Below are positions 17,785 through 28,645 of a stretch of DNA of 59,547 bases, piece by piece; position 1 is the first letter of the stretch, and each line of letters begins with the position of its first letter. Made by a program: the position numbers and the translations under genes. The notes beneath the pieces were generated by a model, which ran no database searches, was not told the DNA's origin, and saw nothing but the letters and a program-made list of their open reading frames with translations. This DNA is from Marisediminitalea alba (lineage in GTDB: Bacteria > Pseudomonadota > Gammaproteobacteria > Enterobacterales > Alteromonadaceae). The stretch is from the NCBI RefSeq assembly GCF_002993365.1, contig NZ_PVNP01000146.1, positions 1-59,547 of the forward strand. Reading direction: 5' to 3'.

Positions 17785-19020
17785 ATGACGCAGAAAAGTA
17801 CTCATGTGAAACCCGCTCTTGGCTTGCCGGAGTTTATTGCGCTGATGGCGTTAATGACGTCGTTGGTGGCGCTGAGTATTGATGCCATGCTACCCGCGCT
17901 GGATGCTATCGGCACGGCGATGGGCGCGAAGGATATTCACGAAAGTCACCTGATTGTGTCTTTGTTTTTCGGTGGCATGGCTGTCGGCCAGTTATTTTTT
18001 GGCCCCTATTGCGACACCCGTGGACGCCGCGAGGCTATTATTCTGGGGCTGGTTATCTTTGCCCTTGGCACTGTGGTGTGTATGCTGGCCGATGATATGC
18101 AAACTATGCTGATAGGCCGGGTGATTCAGGCCTTTGGGGTATCAGGCCCGCGCATAGCCTCCACCGCCGTGATCCGCGACCAGTTTGCCGGTGAGGCTAT
18201 GGCGAGGGTTATGTCGTTTATTATGATGGTGTTTATCCTGGTTCCCATGCTGGCTCCCATGGTGGGTCAGTGGGTGCTGAATATTGCTTCCTGGTTGCAT
18301 ATTTTTACCCTGTTTCTGCTGGTGGCCGTGCTTACCGGCACCTGGTTCTGGATTAGACAACCTGAAACGCTGCCTGCTGACCGGCGCAAGCCTTTTTCGT
18401 GGGCACAGTTTTTGCGCTCATCGCGGTTTATACTTACCCATAAGCCAGTGATTGGCCCGACGCTTGCGATGGGCTGTGTTTTTGGCGGCTTTCTGGCTTA
18501 TTTAAGCGCGTCGCAGACCATCTTCCAGGGCTTCTATGGTGTGGGCGAAATGTTCTCTTATATCTTCGCTACCCTGGCGTTCTCGATTGGCCTGGCGTCT
18601 TTTATCAACAGTAAAATTGTGATGCGGCTGGGGATGTACCGGGTTACTCAGGTGGCGCTGATTGGGTCAGTAGTGTTTGCGGTTATTTTTCTTGGCATCA
18701 TCGAACTGTTTGATGGCCTACCGCCACTGGTGGTGACCATTGGTTCGTTGTTTATCGGCTTTTTCTTTGTGGGTTTGTTGTTTGGTAACCTCAATGCCAT
18801 GGCTATGCACCCGTTAGGCGATATGGCCGGGCTGGGCGCAGCCATTATTGGCTCACTATCGAGTATTATAGCCGTGCTGGTTGCTACCACGGTGGATTCT
18901 TATCTCACGGTAGACCTGTTCCCCATTGGCGCAGGCTTTGTGGTGTTCTTTAGCCTGGCTTTTATTATTATCCGAATGAGCCTGCAAAGGCCGGATAAAC
19001 CGGCAGAATCGCTTTCTTAG
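17785..19020 (+). CDS. Bcr/CflA-type MFS multidrug efflux transporter
   Basis: This 411-residue major-facilitator protein has 12 predicted transmembrane helices. The drug:H+ antiporter motif A appears between helices 2 and 3 (GPYCDTRGRREAI, ~72-84), and the motif C-type segment GPRIASTAVIRDQF follows. These place it in the 12-helix Bcr/CflA drug-resistance branch; the substrate cannot be predicted. The region before it, from 17500, has no convincing gene. Its 3' end is convergent with the small gene at 19017 and overlaps its stop region by four bases within a perfect inverted repeat. Confidence 0.85.
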   Translation: MTQKSTHVKPALGLPEFIALMALMTSLVALSIDAMLPALDAIGTAMGAKDIHESHLIVSLFFGGMAVGQLFFGPYCDTRGRREAIILGLVIFALGTVVCMLADDMQTMLIGRVIQAFGVSGPRIASTAVIRDQFAGEAMARVMSFIMMVFILVPMLAPMVGQWVLNIASWLHIFTLFLLVAVLTGTWFWIRQPETLPADRRKPFSWAQFLRSSRFILTHKPVIGPTLAMGCVFGGFLAYLSASQTIFQGFYGVGEMFSYIFATLAFSIGLASFINSKIVMRLGMYRVTQVALIGSVVFAVIFLGIIELFDGLPPLVVTIGSLFIGFFFVGLLFGNLNAMAMHPLGDMAGLGAAIIGSLSSIIAVLVATTVDSYLTVDLFPIGAGFVVFFSLAFIIIRMSLQRPDKPAESLS

Positions 19021-19031
19021 CGAAAGCGATT
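19007..19031. terminator. Inverted repeat across two convergent stop codons
   Basis: AATCGCTTTC (19007-19016), a TTAGC loop, then GAAAGCGATT (19022-19031) form a perfect 10-bp stem. The stop codons of the MFS gene and of the convergent 19017-19364 gene both lie in the loop region. It lacks a long T-tract and could act as a shared 3' end for both transcripts. Confidence 0.5.
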
Positions 19032-19364
19032 GCCGTTTACCAGTTGAACCACTGCCCGAGGGCGCTGGTTTTCAACGATTTCTACATTGCGTGAATGGCG
19101 TTCACCGTTACGTAATTTGTCGTATTGCAGCTGTTTCATTTCCAGCTGTTTGGCAAATTCGTAAAATGCCATACAGTCTTCCCGACTTAACTCATTGTGC
19201 TGGCGGGTGAGCTGCGTATCGATATACATGCTTTCCCCGTTAGCGGTCAGTGTCGCCACTGCATCATAGGGTTCACCGTAATTTTCGACTCGCAGAGCCC
19301 TGACCATTTTAACTTCGAAGATCCAGTCGCCAATTTGCGTAAATCTGGAAATGCCTGACTGCAT
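19017..19364 (-). CDS. Conserved hypothetical protein, small, soluble
   Basis: This 115-residue protein has no signal or membrane segment. The N-terminal half looks beta-stranded (IGDWIFEVKMVRALRVENYGEPYDAVATL), followed by a helix (~58-85) and a basic C-terminal tail ending RFR. I do not recognise a characterised family. It overlaps the MFS stop by four bases, tail to tail. The start is supported by a purine-rich AGGGGAG just upstream of the ATG. Confidence 0.6.
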   Translation of the reverse strand: MQSGISRFTQIGDWIFEVKMVRALRVENYGEPYDAVATLTANGESMYIDTQLTRQHNELSREDCMAFYEFAKQLEMKQLQYDKLRNGERHSRNVEIVENQRPRAVVQLVNGNRFR

Positions 19365-19598
19365 GAAATTCTCCCCTCAGGATAACATTAATTATTATGG
19401 TTACTCTTTTCAGATAACCAGTAGCTACTACAAGCATTGTGCCAACTATTATGTTATGGATTATCAATAGCATAGCGATCGCGTTGCCAGTTGGTGTAAA
19501 GCGATCTGTATGCAGTTGGTAACACATTCTCAAAAGCCAGCCCTGAGCAGTAAAACCTGTAAAGCTGAGGGACTATCTATATGCTTTCTTACGGGCAT

Positions 19599-19625
19599 AA
19601 AAAAGCCCGACCAAACTGGTCGGGC
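19599..19625 (-). terminator. Intrinsic terminator of ilvC
   Basis: Read on the minus strand, GCCCGACC, an AGTTT loop and GGTCGGGC form a perfect 8-bp stem, followed by TTTTTT. It lies 38 bp beyond the ilvC stop. Confidence 0.88.
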
Positions 19626-19662
19626 AAAAGGGCTTGGTTAAGCACCTAACGACAGAAACTGT

Positions 19663-21144
19663 CTACGCTTCGATGATGGCTTTCATATCCGTCATGTAAC
19701 CGCGTAATTCTTTACCAATGGCTTCAACGCCAGTGTTGCGAATCGCTTCGTTAACCTCGGTAAGACGCTTGTTGTCTACCTGGTTAGACGTTACGTTCAG
19801 ACCTTTACCGATTACTGACGTATCGATGTTAGGCATGAACTTTTCGCGCAGTAATGGTACTGCTGCGTTCGCAAATAAATAGTTACCGTATTCTGCTGTG
19901 TCAGAAATAACCACGTTCATTTCGTACAGACGCTTACGCGAAATAGTGTTCGAAATCAGTGGCGTTTCGTGCAGTGATTCGTAGTAAGCCGACTCTGGCA
20001 GGATGCCCGCTTCAACCATTACGTCGAAGGCCATCTCTACACCGGCTTTAATCATTGCTACCAGCAAGATACCGTTGTCGAAGAATTCCTGCTCTGAGAT
20101 GTTGCCGTCGTAAACCGGGGCATTTTCAAAACCGCTTTGGCCGGTTTCTTCACGCCATTTCAGCAGGTTTGCGTCGTTGTTTGCCCAGTCAGCCATCATG
20201 GTGCGGGAGAATTCGCCGCTGATGATGTCGTCCTGGTGTTTTTCAAACAGTGGGCGCATCAAAGAAGTCAGTTCTTCTGACAAATCATAAGCTTTTAATT
20301 TCGCTGGGTTAGACAGGCGATCCATCATGTTGGTTACGCCGCCGATTTTCAGCGCTTCAGTAATGGCTTCTAAACCATACTGGATTAAGGCTGCCGCATA
20401 GCCGGCATCGATGCCGTCAGCAGTCATTTTTTCGTATGCCAGAATCGCCGCAGTTTGTTGCATACCACACAGGATTGTTTGCTCACCCATGAGATCTGAC
20501 TTCACTTCTGCAACAAAAGACGACTCCAGAACACCAGCACGGTCACCACCAGTGGCGCTTGCCAGTGCTTTAGCGATTGGCCAGCCTTCACCTTTCGGAT
20601 CGTTCTCCGGGTGAACAGCAATCAGTGTTGGAACACCAAAGCCACGCTTGTATTCTTCACGTACTTCTGTACCCGGGCACTTAGGCGCACACATAACAAC
20701 AGTGATGTCGCTACGAATTTGCTGACCTTCTTCAACAATGTTGAAGCCGTGTGAGTAACCTAAGGTTGCACCTTCTTTCATTAAAGGCATAACCGCTTCT
20801 ACTACACTGGCGTGCTGCTTATCAGGAGTCAGGTTGTAAACCACATCCGCAGTTGGGATCAGATCCTGATAGGTACCTACTTTAAAACCGTTGTCAGAGG
20901 CGCGTTGGAATGAGTCACGTTTCTCATCAATCGCAGCCTGACGCAGTGCATAAGCAACGTCCAGCCCTGAATCACGCATGTTGAGTCCCTGGTTCAGGCC
21001 TTGTGCACCGCAGCCAACGATGACAATCTTTTTACCTTTAAGAAACTCACAACCATCAGCAAATTCGTCGCGATTCATAAAGCGACAGCGACCTAACTGG
21101 TCCAGCTGCTGGCGTAGAGACAGAGTGTTGAAATAATTAGCCAT
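19663..21144 (-). CDS. ilvC: Ketol-acid reductoisomerase, long class II form
   Basis: This NADPH- and Mg-dependent enzyme converts acetolactate and acetohydroxybutyrate to dihydroxy acids in isoleucine/valine synthesis. The 493-residue length matches the class II enzymes of enterobacteria, with a duplicated C-terminal knotted helical domain. The Rossmann motif [17 protein letters not shown] lies at ~45-61. The phosphate-binding loop [13 protein letters not shown] follows. The gene ends in its own terminator and is divergent from ilvY across a 155-bp control region, the enterobacterial arrangement in which IlvY activates ilvC on inducer binding. Confidence 0.96.
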   Translation of the reverse strand: MANYFNTLSLRQQLDQLGRCRFMNRDEFADGCEFLKGKKIVIVGCGAQGLNQGLNMRDSGLDVAYALRQAAIDEKRDSFQRASDNGFKVGTYQDLIPTADVVYNLTPDKQHASVVEAVMPLMKEGATLGYSHGFNIVEEGQQIRSDITVVMCAPKCPGTEVREEYKRGFGVPTLIAVHPENDPKGEGWPIAKALASATGGDRAGVLESSFVAEVKSDLMGEQTILCGMQQTAAILAYEKMTADGIDAGYAAALIQYGLEAITEALKIGGVTNMMDRLSNPAKLKAYDLSEELTSLMRPLFEKHQDDIISGEFSRTMMADWANNDANLLKWREETGQSGFENAPVYDGNISEQEFFDNGILLVAMIKAGVEMAFDVMVEAGILPESAYYESLHETPLISNTISRKRLYEMNVVISDTAEYGNYLFANAAVPLLREKFMPNIDTSVIGKGLNVTSNQVDNKRLTEVNEAIRNTGVEAIGKELRGYMTDMKAIIEA

Positions 21145-21266
21145 AAAAAAAATAATTCCGAACTTCTTTTGTCGTTATCCCTTTGCTTTACTCAGCTGGG
21201 ATGACCTCGTCATTGACGACTTGTAGCAAAGATACGCTACCCCTTTCGTTTTGAAAAATGATATAT

Positions 21267-21285
21267 TTGCAAAACAGTGTTGCAA
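21267..21285. promoter_or_regulatory. Putative IlvY operator (tandem TTGCAA boxes)
   Basis: Two copies of TTGCAA stand 13 bp apart (21267-21272 and 21280-21285) between the divergent ilvC and ilvY, just upstream of the ilvY ATG. Each is itself palindromic. LysR-type regulators typically bind such sites. Assignment to IlvY is inferred from position. Confidence 0.5.
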
Positions 21286-21299
21286 AAAGTGAAATCACC

Positions 21300-22163
21300 A
21301 TGGATTTTCGCAGTCTACAGCTATTTAATCATCTCGCAAAAAGCTTACATTTTGGTGACACGGCCGATGCTATGTTTGTGTCGCCGTCCACCTTAAGCCG
21401 GGTGATCCAGCGCCTCGAAGAAGAGTGTGGATGCGTGTTATTTAAACGGGATAATCGCTCTGTAGCGCTCACCCATGGTGGTCATAAGTTGTTGAATTTT
21501 AGTGAACAAGTGCTTGGTGAATGGCAGCAGGTCCGGCAAGAGCTACGCGACGATGGCAAGGCCCTGCAGGGTGAGTTGAGCCTGTATTGTTCTGTAACAG
21601 CCAGCCAGAGCCACCTGCCATCTGTACTGTCTCGTTTCCGCCAGCGTTATCCCGGCGTAGATATCCGTTTGGTGACCGGCGATCCGGGGCTGGCAATTGA
21701 ACATGTAAAGCATAAAAAATCGGATGTGGCTATTGCTATTCACTCCCCGGAGTTTCCAACCGACCTGTGTTTTTCCGGATTAGACTTTGTTCCGCTGGTT
21801 CTAATTGCCCCCCGCGAACGGCGTTTAACCCAGTTGGCGCAGGTGGACTGGCGGGTTAATCAGGTGATACTGCCCGAACAGGGGCCAAGCCGCCGAATTG
21901 TTTATCATTGGTTTGCCGAACACGGCATCCGGCCTAATGTGTATGCCTCGGTAGGGGGGAACGAAGCCATTGTGTCTATGGTGGCGTTAGGCTGTGGGAT
22001 TGGCTTTGTGCCGCAGGTAGTGCTCGACCATTCCAGCATGTCATCCAGCGTTACCCGCATCCAGGTAGATGATATCGGCTCCTATGAGTTAGGCCTGGCC
22101 TGTTTACAGGAACGCCGTCACGAGCCATTAATCAACGCGCTGTTTCAGCTTGAGTTAAACTGA
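21300..22163 (+). CDS. ilvY: LysR-type regulator IlvY
   Basis: This is the transcriptional activator of ilvC. The 287-residue protein has a LysR HTH at ~1-60 (FGDTADAMFVSPSTLSRVIQRLEEECG) and a periplasmic-binding-like effector domain that senses acetolactate-type substrates in the known homologue. ATG at 21300 is chosen because MDFRSLQLF aligns with the start of known IlvY proteins. The upstream extension to 21258 would translate the presumed operator. It overlaps the comM gene on the other strand by 19 bp at its 3' end. Confidence 0.92.
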   Translation: MDFRSLQLFNHLAKSLHFGDTADAMFVSPSTLSRVIQRLEEECGCVLFKRDNRSVALTHGGHKLLNFSEQVLGEWQQVRQELRDDGKALQGELSLYCSVTASQSHLPSVLSRFRQRYPGVDIRLVTGDPGLAIEHVKHKKSDVAIAIHSPEFPTDLCFSGLDFVPLVLIAPRERRLTQLAQVDWRVNQVILPEQGPSRRIVYHWFAEHGIRPNVYASVGGNEAIVSMVALGCGIGFVPQVVLDHSSMSSSVTRIQVDDIGSYELGLACLQERRHEPLINALFQLELN

Positions 22164-23656
22164 CGAATTAGATTATCCAGTGCCCGGTAACCTAATGCCT
22201 CGCCAATATGGTCGATGTTAATTTGCGACTGGTTCTCAAGGTCTGCGATAGTTCGGGCGACCTTAATAGTGCGATGAAACACCCGCATAGACAGCTTTAA
22301 TTTGGTGGCAGCACGCTGCAGAAAGTCCTCAGTTTCTGCCGGCATGGCGCAATAGGTACTGAGCTCTGCCACGCTTAGTGCAGCATTGCTCTTGCCCTGA
22401 CGCTGCTGCTGAATTTGGTGGGCCGCCATCACCTGTTGCCTGGCCGTTACCGCAGAATCTTCACCCGACACTGGCGGTGCAAACGCGTAGGAGCCCGGCC
22501 GACGCACTTCTATTTGAATATCAATACGGTCGAGTAGCGGCCCGGAAAGCTTACTTAAATAGCGCTGGATCTGTTGAGTGGTGCTGCGGCCGTCATCTAT
22601 ATCGCCGGTCGGGCTCGGGTTCATTGCCGCCAATAATTGAAATCGGGCTGGATACTTTGCCTGACCTGAAGCGCGGGAAAGGCAAATATCGCCAGTCTCC
22701 AGTGGTTCACGCAGTACATCGAGCGCCTGGCGACCAAACTCAGGCAGCTCATCTAAAAACAATACCCCATTATGGGCCAGAGACACTTCGCCTGGTTGCG
22801 GGTGCGCACCACCGCCCGTCAGGGCAATGGCTGAGGAGGTATGATGAGGAGACCGAAACGGCGGTGTTAACCAGTCTTCGGTGTCACGCTGTTCACCCTT
22901 AACCGAATAGAGCGCGGCAGTAGCCAGCGCCTGCTGATGATCAAGTTGCGGTAACAAACTCACCAGGCGGCTGGCGAGCAGGCTTTTTCCGGTCCCTGCA
23001 GGTCCTACCATTAATAGATTATGCGATCCCGCTGCGGCAATACACAGGGCTCGTTTCGCCTGTTGCTGACCGATGATGTCATCCCAACGCGGACTCGGTG
23101 GCGCCAGACACACCTCGTTGCTGGTGTGCTTTAGTTGAAGAGGTTGTTGCCGCGTAAAGTGCAGAAAAGTATTCAGCAGTGTGGCTGGCAGCAGATATTC
23201 CAGGTTATCCACCAACTGAATTTCTGCTTCGTTACCTGCCGGAAGTACCAGGGTATGGTTATCTTCTGCACAGCGCATAGCCACCGGCAGCAAGCCGGGT
23301 ACCGGGCGAATATCGCCATTTAAGCTCAGCTCTCCGGCCACTTCGGTACTATTAACCGGTGATTGTTCAATTAACCCCATGGCTATCAGGATCCCCAGCG
23401 CGATGGCTAAGTCGTAGCGTCCACCGCTTTTGGGGATATCAGCCGGTGCCAGGTTTACCGTGATGCGCCGGGCCGGATATTCAAACCCGCTGTTTATTAA
23501 AGCGCTGCGTACGCGCTCTTTGGCTTCCTGCACGGCGGTTTCGGCCAGGCCGACTAACTTAAAGGAAGGCAGACCGTTGGATAAGTGCACTTCCACCTTT
23601 ACTTTTGGTGCGCTGATCCCGGCGGCACCGCGGGTATATACAATTCCCATTCCCAT
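22145..23656 (-). CDS. comM: YifB/ComM-type AAA+ Mg-chelatase-like helicase
   Basis: ComM is a hexameric branch-migration helicase that aids integration of DNA taken up by natural transformation. The ~503-residue protein has an N-terminal S5/Lon-like domain (VEVHLSNGLPSFKLVGL...YDLAIALGIL), an AAA+ core with Walker A GPAGTGKS (~211-218) and Walker B LFLDELPEF, and a C-terminal Mg-chelatase domain. ATG at 23656 (MGMGIVYTRGA) matches the start of known YifB proteins. A GTG four codons upstream is less likely. The 3' end overlaps ilvY tail to tail by 19 bp. Confidence 0.9.
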   Translation of the reverse strand: MGMGIVYTRGAAGISAPKVKVEVHLSNGLPSFKLVGLAETAVQEAKERVRSALINSGFEYPARRITVNLAPADIPKSGGRYDLAIALGILIAMGLIEQSPVNSTEVAGELSLNGDIRPVPGLLPVAMRCAEDNHTLVLPAGNEAEIQLVDNLEYLLPATLLNTFLHFTRQQPLQLKHTSNEVCLAPPSPRWDDIIGQQQAKRALCIAAAGSHNLLMVGPAGTGKSLLASRLVSLLPQLDHQQALATAALYSVKGEQRDTEDWLTPPFRSPHHTSSAIALTGGGAHPQPGEVSLAHNGVLFLDELPEFGRQALDVLREPLETGDICLSRASGQAKYPARFQLLAAMNPSPTGDIDDGRSTTQQIQRYLSKLSGPLLDRIDIQIEVRRPGSYAFAPPVSGEDSAVTARQQVMAAHQIQQQRQGKSNAALSVAELSTYCAMPAETEDFLQRAATKLKLSMRVFHRTIKVARTIADLENQSQINIDHIGEALGYRALDNLIRQFNSS

Positions 23657-23668
23657 GATGTTCTGCAC

Positions 23669-24164
23669 TGTTGGGGCGTTTTAAAGAGCAGTTTAGTGAG
23701 GATGGGTACTCAAGAACACTGAGCCTTGGTGCAGATTCGTCGAAAGAATGGCGGGTTTGGTCGGTCAAAAGGTTAATTTTTATGCCCTGCCCTTGATCAG
23801 GCCCCGGGATCCGTGGTATTTCTACGCCCCTGAAAGGTCAACGTTATAGCCAGGCGTTAATTTTCCTTTCAAAAGCCAACCAAAAACTTCCGAATCTGTG
23901 TCTGTATCTCGTTATTGTCTGCCAATAAACTATCGGCGATAACGGTGTTTATTATTCCGTGCAAATTGCACCGCGAGTGCCGAAGCGCTTTACGCGCACC
24001 TTAATTGCACGAGTTTACACTGTTTATCTGCGAAAAATGCCGCTGTGCATTGGGTCGCAAGCCCGCGTCATGTATCATTTGACGCGGTATTAATTATGGT
24101 GGTCAGTTAGCAACTGGCTACTCTTTAGGGTTATCTGAAACCCGCTTGTTCTTAAGGAAACGTC
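23669..24164. other. Long non-coding control region before ilvEDA
   Basis: This stretch of about 500 bp has no convincing gene. I looked for an Ile/Val/Leu-rich leader peptide and an attenuator, as in the enteric ilvGMEDA operon, and saw neither. The only notable structure is a 7-bp hairpin (CGCGTCA at 24064-24070 with TGACGCG at 24080-24086) without a T-tract. The ilvE ribosome site AAGGAAA ends a few bases before 24165. Confidence 0.6.
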
Positions 24165-25097
24165 ATGGCTAAGCAACTTGCTGATTATATCTGGTTTAAC
24201 GGTAACATTATCCCCTGGAAAGAGGCTACCGTTCATGTAATGACTCACGCTATTCACTACGGTTCATCGGTCTTTGAAGGTGTGCGTGCTTACAACACAC
24301 CGGATCAGGGTACCTGTGTCTTCCGTTTACAGGAACACACCCGTCGCTTGTTCGACTCAGCCAAAATCTATCGCATGAACATTCCATACACGATGGATGA
24401 ATTAAATCAGGCGCTAATCGATATCATCGTTAAAAATGAGCTTAAATCCGCTTACATCCGTCCGATTGCTTTCTTTGGTGATATTGGTATGGGCATTAAA
24501 GTACCTTTGGATGCGGAAGCTGAGGTATCGATTGCGGCCTTTGAATGGGGCGCTTATTTAGGAGAAGAAGCGCTGAAAAACGGTGTTGATGCCGGTATTT
24601 CTTCATGGAACCGTCTGGCGGCTAACACTATGCCGACTGGCGCGAAAGCGGGTGGTAACTACCTGTCTTCACAGCTTATCTCAATGGAAGCCCGTCGCCA
24701 CGGCTACGGTGAAGGAATTGCGCTGGACCGTAACGGTTACATCAGTGAAGGCGCTGGCGAAAACATCTTCGTGATCCGCGATGGCGTTATCAGCACTACG
24801 CCTAAAACCGCGGCAATCCTGCCGGGTATTACCCGCGACACGGTCATGACGCTGGCCAAAGAACTGGGTTATGAAATCCGCGAAGAGAACATTCCGCGCG
24901 AAGCCATGTATCTGGCCGACGAGATCCTGATGTGCGGCACCGCTGCCGAAGTAACGCCGGTAAACAGCGTTGACGGCATTACCGTTGGTAAAGGCGGTCG
25001 TGGCCCGATCACCAAAGAAATTCAAGACATGTTCTTCGGCTTGTTTAACGGTAAAACCGAAGATAAATGGAACTGGTTAACCCCGGTTTATAAATAA
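24165..25097 (+). CDS. ilvE: Branched-chain amino-acid aminotransferase
   Basis: This PLP enzyme performs the last step of isoleucine, valine and leucine synthesis, transferring the amino group from glutamate to the branched 2-oxo acids. The 310-residue fold-type IV protein carries the Schiff-base Lys161 in [10 protein letters not shown] and the signature SEGAGENIF. It is first in ilvE-ilvD-ilvA: 29 bp to ilvD, and ilvD overlaps ilvA. It is the class usual in Gammaproteobacteria, and no anomaly is seen. Confidence 0.95.
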   Translation: MAKQLADYIWFNGNIIPWKEATVHVMTHAIHYGSSVFEGVRAYNTPDQGTCVFRLQEHTRRLFDSAKIYRMNIPYTMDELNQALIDIIVKNELKSAYIRPIAFFGDIGMGIKVPLDAEAEVSIAAFEWGAYLGEEALKNGVDAGISSWNRLAANTMPTGAKAGGNYLSSQLISMEARRHGYGEGIALDRNGYISEGAGENIFVIRDGVISTTPKTAAILPGITRDTVMTLAKELGYEIREENIPREAMYLADEILMCGTAAEVTPVNSVDGITVGKGGRGPITKEIQDMFFGLFNGKTEDKWNWLTPVYK

Positions 25098-25126
25098 GAT
25101 ATACCCCCACGGGACGAGAGTTTTTT

Positions 25127-26977
25127 ATGCCTAAGTTAAGATCTGCAACCACAACACAGGGACGCAACATGGCCGGAGCGCGCGCTTTATGGCGGGCCAC
25201 CGGTATGAAAGACGGTGATTTTGGTAAGCCTATTATTGCCATTGCCAACTCCTTTACCCAGTTCGTGCCAGGCCACGTTCATTTAAAAGACATGGGCCAG
25301 CTGGTGGCTCGAAGTGTTGAGGCTTCAGGTGGTGTGGCAAAAGAATTCAATACTATCGCGGTAGACGACGGTATTGCTATGGGGCACAGCGGCATGCTGT
25401 ACAGCCTGCCGTCCCGTGAGATTATCGCCGACTCAGTTGAGTATATGGTTAACGCGCACTGCGCCGATGCCATAGTGTGTATCTCTAACTGTGACAAGAT
25501 CACCCCGGGAATGCTGATGGCGTCAATGCGTCTTAATATTCCGGTAGTGTTTGTTTCTGGCGGACCGATGGAAGCGGGTAAAACCAAGCTGTCTGATCAA
25601 ATCATCAAGCTCGATTTGGTGGATGCCATGGTGGCTGCTGCAGACGATAAAGTCTCCGACGATGATACTAATGAGATTGAACGTTCAGCGTGCCCGACCT
25701 GCGGTTCCTGCTCTGGTATGTTTACCGCTAACTCCATGAACTGCTTAACCGAAGCGCTGGGTTTATCACTACCGGGTAATGGCTCTATGCTGGCTACTCA
25801 CGCCGATCGTGAAGGCTTGTTTAAGCGCGCCGGTGAACTGGTGGTTGAGTTGTGTGAGCGTTGGTATAAAAACGATGATGCCTCAGCGCTACCACGTAAT
25901 ATTGCCAATTTTAACGCTTTTGAAAATGCCATGAGTCTGGATATCGCCATGGGCGGTTCTACCAATACTATTCTGCATTTACTGGCCGCGGCAATGGAAG
26001 GCGAAGTGCCATTTACCATGGCTGATATCGACCGCTTGTCGCGCAAAGTGCCGCATCTTTGTAAAGTGGCACCCTCTACGCCGCAATACCATATGGAAGA
26101 TGTGCACCGCGCCGGTGGTGTATTAGGCATTCTCAACGAATTAAACAAAGGCGGTTTGCTGCATGGTGATTGTGCTCATGTGCTGGGTAAGCCTATCGAA
26201 GAGGTCATTGCCGAGTGGGATATCACCAATCCGGATAATGCCGATGCCACAACTTTTTATCGGGCAGGCCCGGCGGGTATTCGCACCACTAAAGCGTTTA
26301 GTCAGGACTGTCGTTGGGACGAAGCCGATGCCGACCGTGAAAAAGGCTGTATCCGTGACTTAGAGCATGCTTACAGTCAGGAAGGTGGTTTGGCCGTACT
26401 GTTTGGTAACCTGGCAGAGAACGGTTGTATTGTAAAAACCGCCGGGGTGGATGAATCCATCCTGACATTTACCGGCCGCGCGCGTATTTATGAAAGCCAG
26501 GACGAAGCCGTTGCCGCTATACTGAACGATCAGGTGGTTGCCGGAGATGCCGTCATTATCCGCTATGAAGGCCCGAAAGGCGGCCCGGGTATGCAGGAAA
26601 TGCTCTATCCTACTTCCTATCTGAAGTCTAAAGGTTTAGGTAAAGATTGTGCGTTGATCACCGATGGCCGCTTCTCAGGTGGTACATCGGGCTTATCGAT
26701 TGGTCACTGTTCGCCAGAAGCTGCCAGTGGCGGTGGTATTGGTTTAGTGCAGGAAGGCGATACCATTGAGATCGATATTCCCAACCGGTCGATTAATATT
26801 GCCATTACCGATGCAGAATTACAGGCCCGTCGCGCCGCGATGGAGGCCAGCGAGCGCCCATGGCGCCCGGTTAGCCGCCAGCGTGAAGTGTCGCTGTCAC
26901 TGAAAACCTTTGCCATGCTGGCCACCAGCGCCGATAAAGGCGCAGTAAGAGACCCATCCAAACTGGAAGATCTATGA
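25127..26977 (+). CDS. ilvD: Dihydroxy-acid dehydratase
   Basis: This iron-sulfur enzyme dehydrates dihydroxyisovalerate and dihydroxymethylvalerate to the 2-oxo acids used by IlvE. The 616-residue protein has the cluster-binding Cys motifs [12 protein letters not shown] (~122-133) and [11 protein letters not shown] (~195-205), and the C-terminal signature [10 protein letters not shown]. Its stop overlaps the ilvA start by four bases (ATGA), giving translational coupling. Confidence 0.96.
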   Translation: MPKLRSATTTQGRNMAGARALWRATGMKDGDFGKPIIAIANSFTQFVPGHVHLKDMGQLVARSVEASGGVAKEFNTIAVDDGIAMGHSGMLYSLPSREIIADSVEYMVNAHCADAIVCISNCDKITPGMLMASMRLNIPVVFVSGGPMEAGKTKLSDQIIKLDLVDAMVAAADDKVSDDDTNEIERSACPTCGSCSGMFTANSMNCLTEALGLSLPGNGSMLATHADREGLFKRAGELVVELCERWYKNDDASALPRNIANFNAFENAMSLDIAMGGSTNTILHLLAAAMEGEVPFTMADIDRLSRKVPHLCKVAPSTPQYHMEDVHRAGGVLGILNELNKGGLLHGDCAHVLGKPIEEVIAEWDITNPDNADATTFYRAGPAGIRTTKAFSQDCRWDEADADREKGCIRDLEHAYSQEGGLAVLFGNLAENGCIVKTAGVDESILTFTGRARIYESQDEAVAAILNDQVVAGDAVIIRYEGPKGGPGMQEMLYPTSYLKSKGLGKDCALITDGRFSGGTSGLSIGHCSPEAASGGGIGLVQEGDTIEIDIPNRSINIAITDAELQARRAAMEASERPWRPVSRQREVSLSLKTFAMLATSADKGAVRDPSKLEDL

Positions 26978-28512
26978 CCGTTACCGATCACGAATACCTG
27001 AAAAAAATCCTGTTAGCGCCGGTTTATGACGTGGCGGTTAACAGCGATTTGGTATTGTTATCGCGCTTAACCGCCGAGCTGGGCAACGACGTTTTCTTAA
27101 AGCGTGAAGACCAGCAACCGGTTAAGTCGTTTAAACTGCGCGGTGCCTATAATCGCATCGCCAGCCTGTCGCCTGAGCAATTAGATGCCGGGGTTATTGC
27201 TGCCTCGGCGGGTAACCATGCTCAGGGCGTGGCTTACAGTGCCAATATGAAAGGCATTAACGCCACTATCGTGATGCCGGAAACCACGCCGGACATTAAA
27301 ATTGAAGCGGTACGCCGTTTTGGCGGCCAGCACGCTAACGTTGTGCTGCACGGCACCAACTTTGATACGGCCAGTGCCCATGCCCGGGCGTTAAGCGCTG
27401 AACATGGCTACACGCTGATCCCACCTTTTGACGATCCGGATGTGATTGCCGGTCAGGGCACTATTGCCCGCGAATTGCTGGAACAAAACCCAAACCTCGA
27501 CATGCTGTTTATTGCTGTGGGCGGCGGTGGTTTAGCGGCGGGTATCTCGGTATACCTTAAGCAGTTAAAACCTGAGATCAAAATTATTGCCGTAGAGTCG
27601 GAAGAATCCGCCTGTTTTAAGGCAGCTAAAGACGCCGGTGAACCAACCAGCTTGAGCTCAGTGGGCATCTTTGCTGATGGCGTGGCCGTTAAACTGATGG
27701 GCAGTGAGACCTTCCGCCTGTGTAATCAGTACGTCGATGAGATCATGACGGTCACCAACGATGAGATCTGCGGTGCCATTAAAGACATCTTCGACGATAC
27801 CCGCGTGATTGCTGAACCGGCTGGTGCGATGTCGGTAGCAGCGATTCGCAAGTATGTGAAGCAAAACGACATTCAGGGCAAAAAGCTGGGTGGCATATTG
27901 TGTGGCTCAAACACCAATTTCCATACTCTGCGATATGTGTCTGAACGTTGTGAGTTAGGTGAGCAAAAAGAGGCGGTATTCGCGGTTAAGATCCCTGAGC
28001 GCCAGGGTGCCTTTAAGCAGTTTTGTGAATGTTTGGGTGGCCGCACCATCACCGAGTTTAATTACCGCTATGCGTCGCAGACCGAAGCGCATATTTTTGT
28101 TGGCATTAAACTGCGGGGCGGCAAGGCCGAATTTGAAGCCCTCACTGCTGAACTGGGTGACAAAGGCTACGATTGCTTTGATCTCTCTGATAACGAATTA
28201 GCCAAACTGCACGTGCGCCATATGGTGGGTGGTCGTCCGCCAACTATTCTTAACGAAGTGGTATTCAGCTTTGAGTTTCCTGAATACCCGGGCGCTTTGC
28301 TTAACTTCCTCAACACCCTGGGTGAACGCTGGAACATTACCTTGTTCCATTATCGTAACCACGGGGCGGCAGAAGGCCTGGTGCTGGCCGGGTTTGATAT
28401 TCCGCCAGAAAGCCGCAAAGCCTTTGATGAGCACGTTACTGCGCTCAACTATACCTGTCAGGATGTCACAGATAACCCGGCTTACCGGTTCTTTTTATCA
28501 GAGCCCAAGTAA
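26974..28512 (+). CDS. ilvA: Biosynthetic threonine deaminase
   Basis: This enzyme converts threonine to 2-oxobutyrate, the committed step of isoleucine synthesis. The 512-residue protein has the PLP Lys54 in SFKLRGAYN, the glycine-rich phosphate loop GGGGLAAG (~186-193), and two C-terminal ACT-like domains (from ~325) that mediate isoleucine inhibition and valine activation. The regulatory domains identify the biosynthetic rather than the catabolic (TdcB) enzyme. It is the last gene of the operon and is followed 18 bp later by a strong terminator. Confidence 0.96.
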   Translation: MTVTDHEYLKKILLAPVYDVAVNSDLVLLSRLTAELGNDVFLKREDQQPVKSFKLRGAYNRIASLSPEQLDAGVIAASAGNHAQGVAYSANMKGINATIVMPETTPDIKIEAVRRFGGQHANVVLHGTNFDTASAHARALSAEHGYTLIPPFDDPDVIAGQGTIARELLEQNPNLDMLFIAVGGGGLAAGISVYLKQLKPEIKIIAVESEESACFKAAKDAGEPTSLSSVGIFADGVAVKLMGSETFRLCNQYVDEIMTVTNDEICGAIKDIFDDTRVIAEPAGAMSVAAIRKYVKQNDIQGKKLGGILCGSNTNFHTLRYVSERCELGEQKEAVFAVKIPERQGAFKQFCECLGGRTITEFNYRYASQTEAHIFVGIKLRGGKAEFEALTAELGDKGYDCFDLSDNELAKLHVRHMVGGRPPTILNEVVFSFEFPEYPGALLNFLNTLGERWNITLFHYRNHGAAEGLVLAGFDIPPESRKAFDEHVTALNYTCQDVTDNPAYRFFLSEPK

Positions 28513-28530
28513 TTCCGAGATAATCTTAAG

Positions 28531-28557
28531 TACCCGGCATCAGCCGGGTATTTTTTT
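28531..28557 (+). terminator. Intrinsic terminator of ilvEDA
   Basis: TACCCGGC, an ATCA tetraloop and GCCGGGTA form a perfect 8-bp GC-rich stem followed by seven T residues. Confidence 0.93.
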
Positions 28558-28645
28558 GCCTGATGAAATCAGGCTGGTTGAAAATTGGCCAATTTAGACT
28601 CGCCACTCTATACTAATATCAATCAGTGTTCATAAGGAGTGTGAC

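Noticed and set aside
22378..22902. Plus-strand frame of 174 codons inside comM
   Set aside because: Antisense shadow of the AAA+ domain.
24064..24086. Possible ilv attenuator hairpin
   Set aside because: No T-tract and no regulatory leader peptide; kept only as a structure.
28229..28597. 122-codon frame overlapping ilvA end
   Set aside because: Shadow of ilvA that also reads through its terminator.
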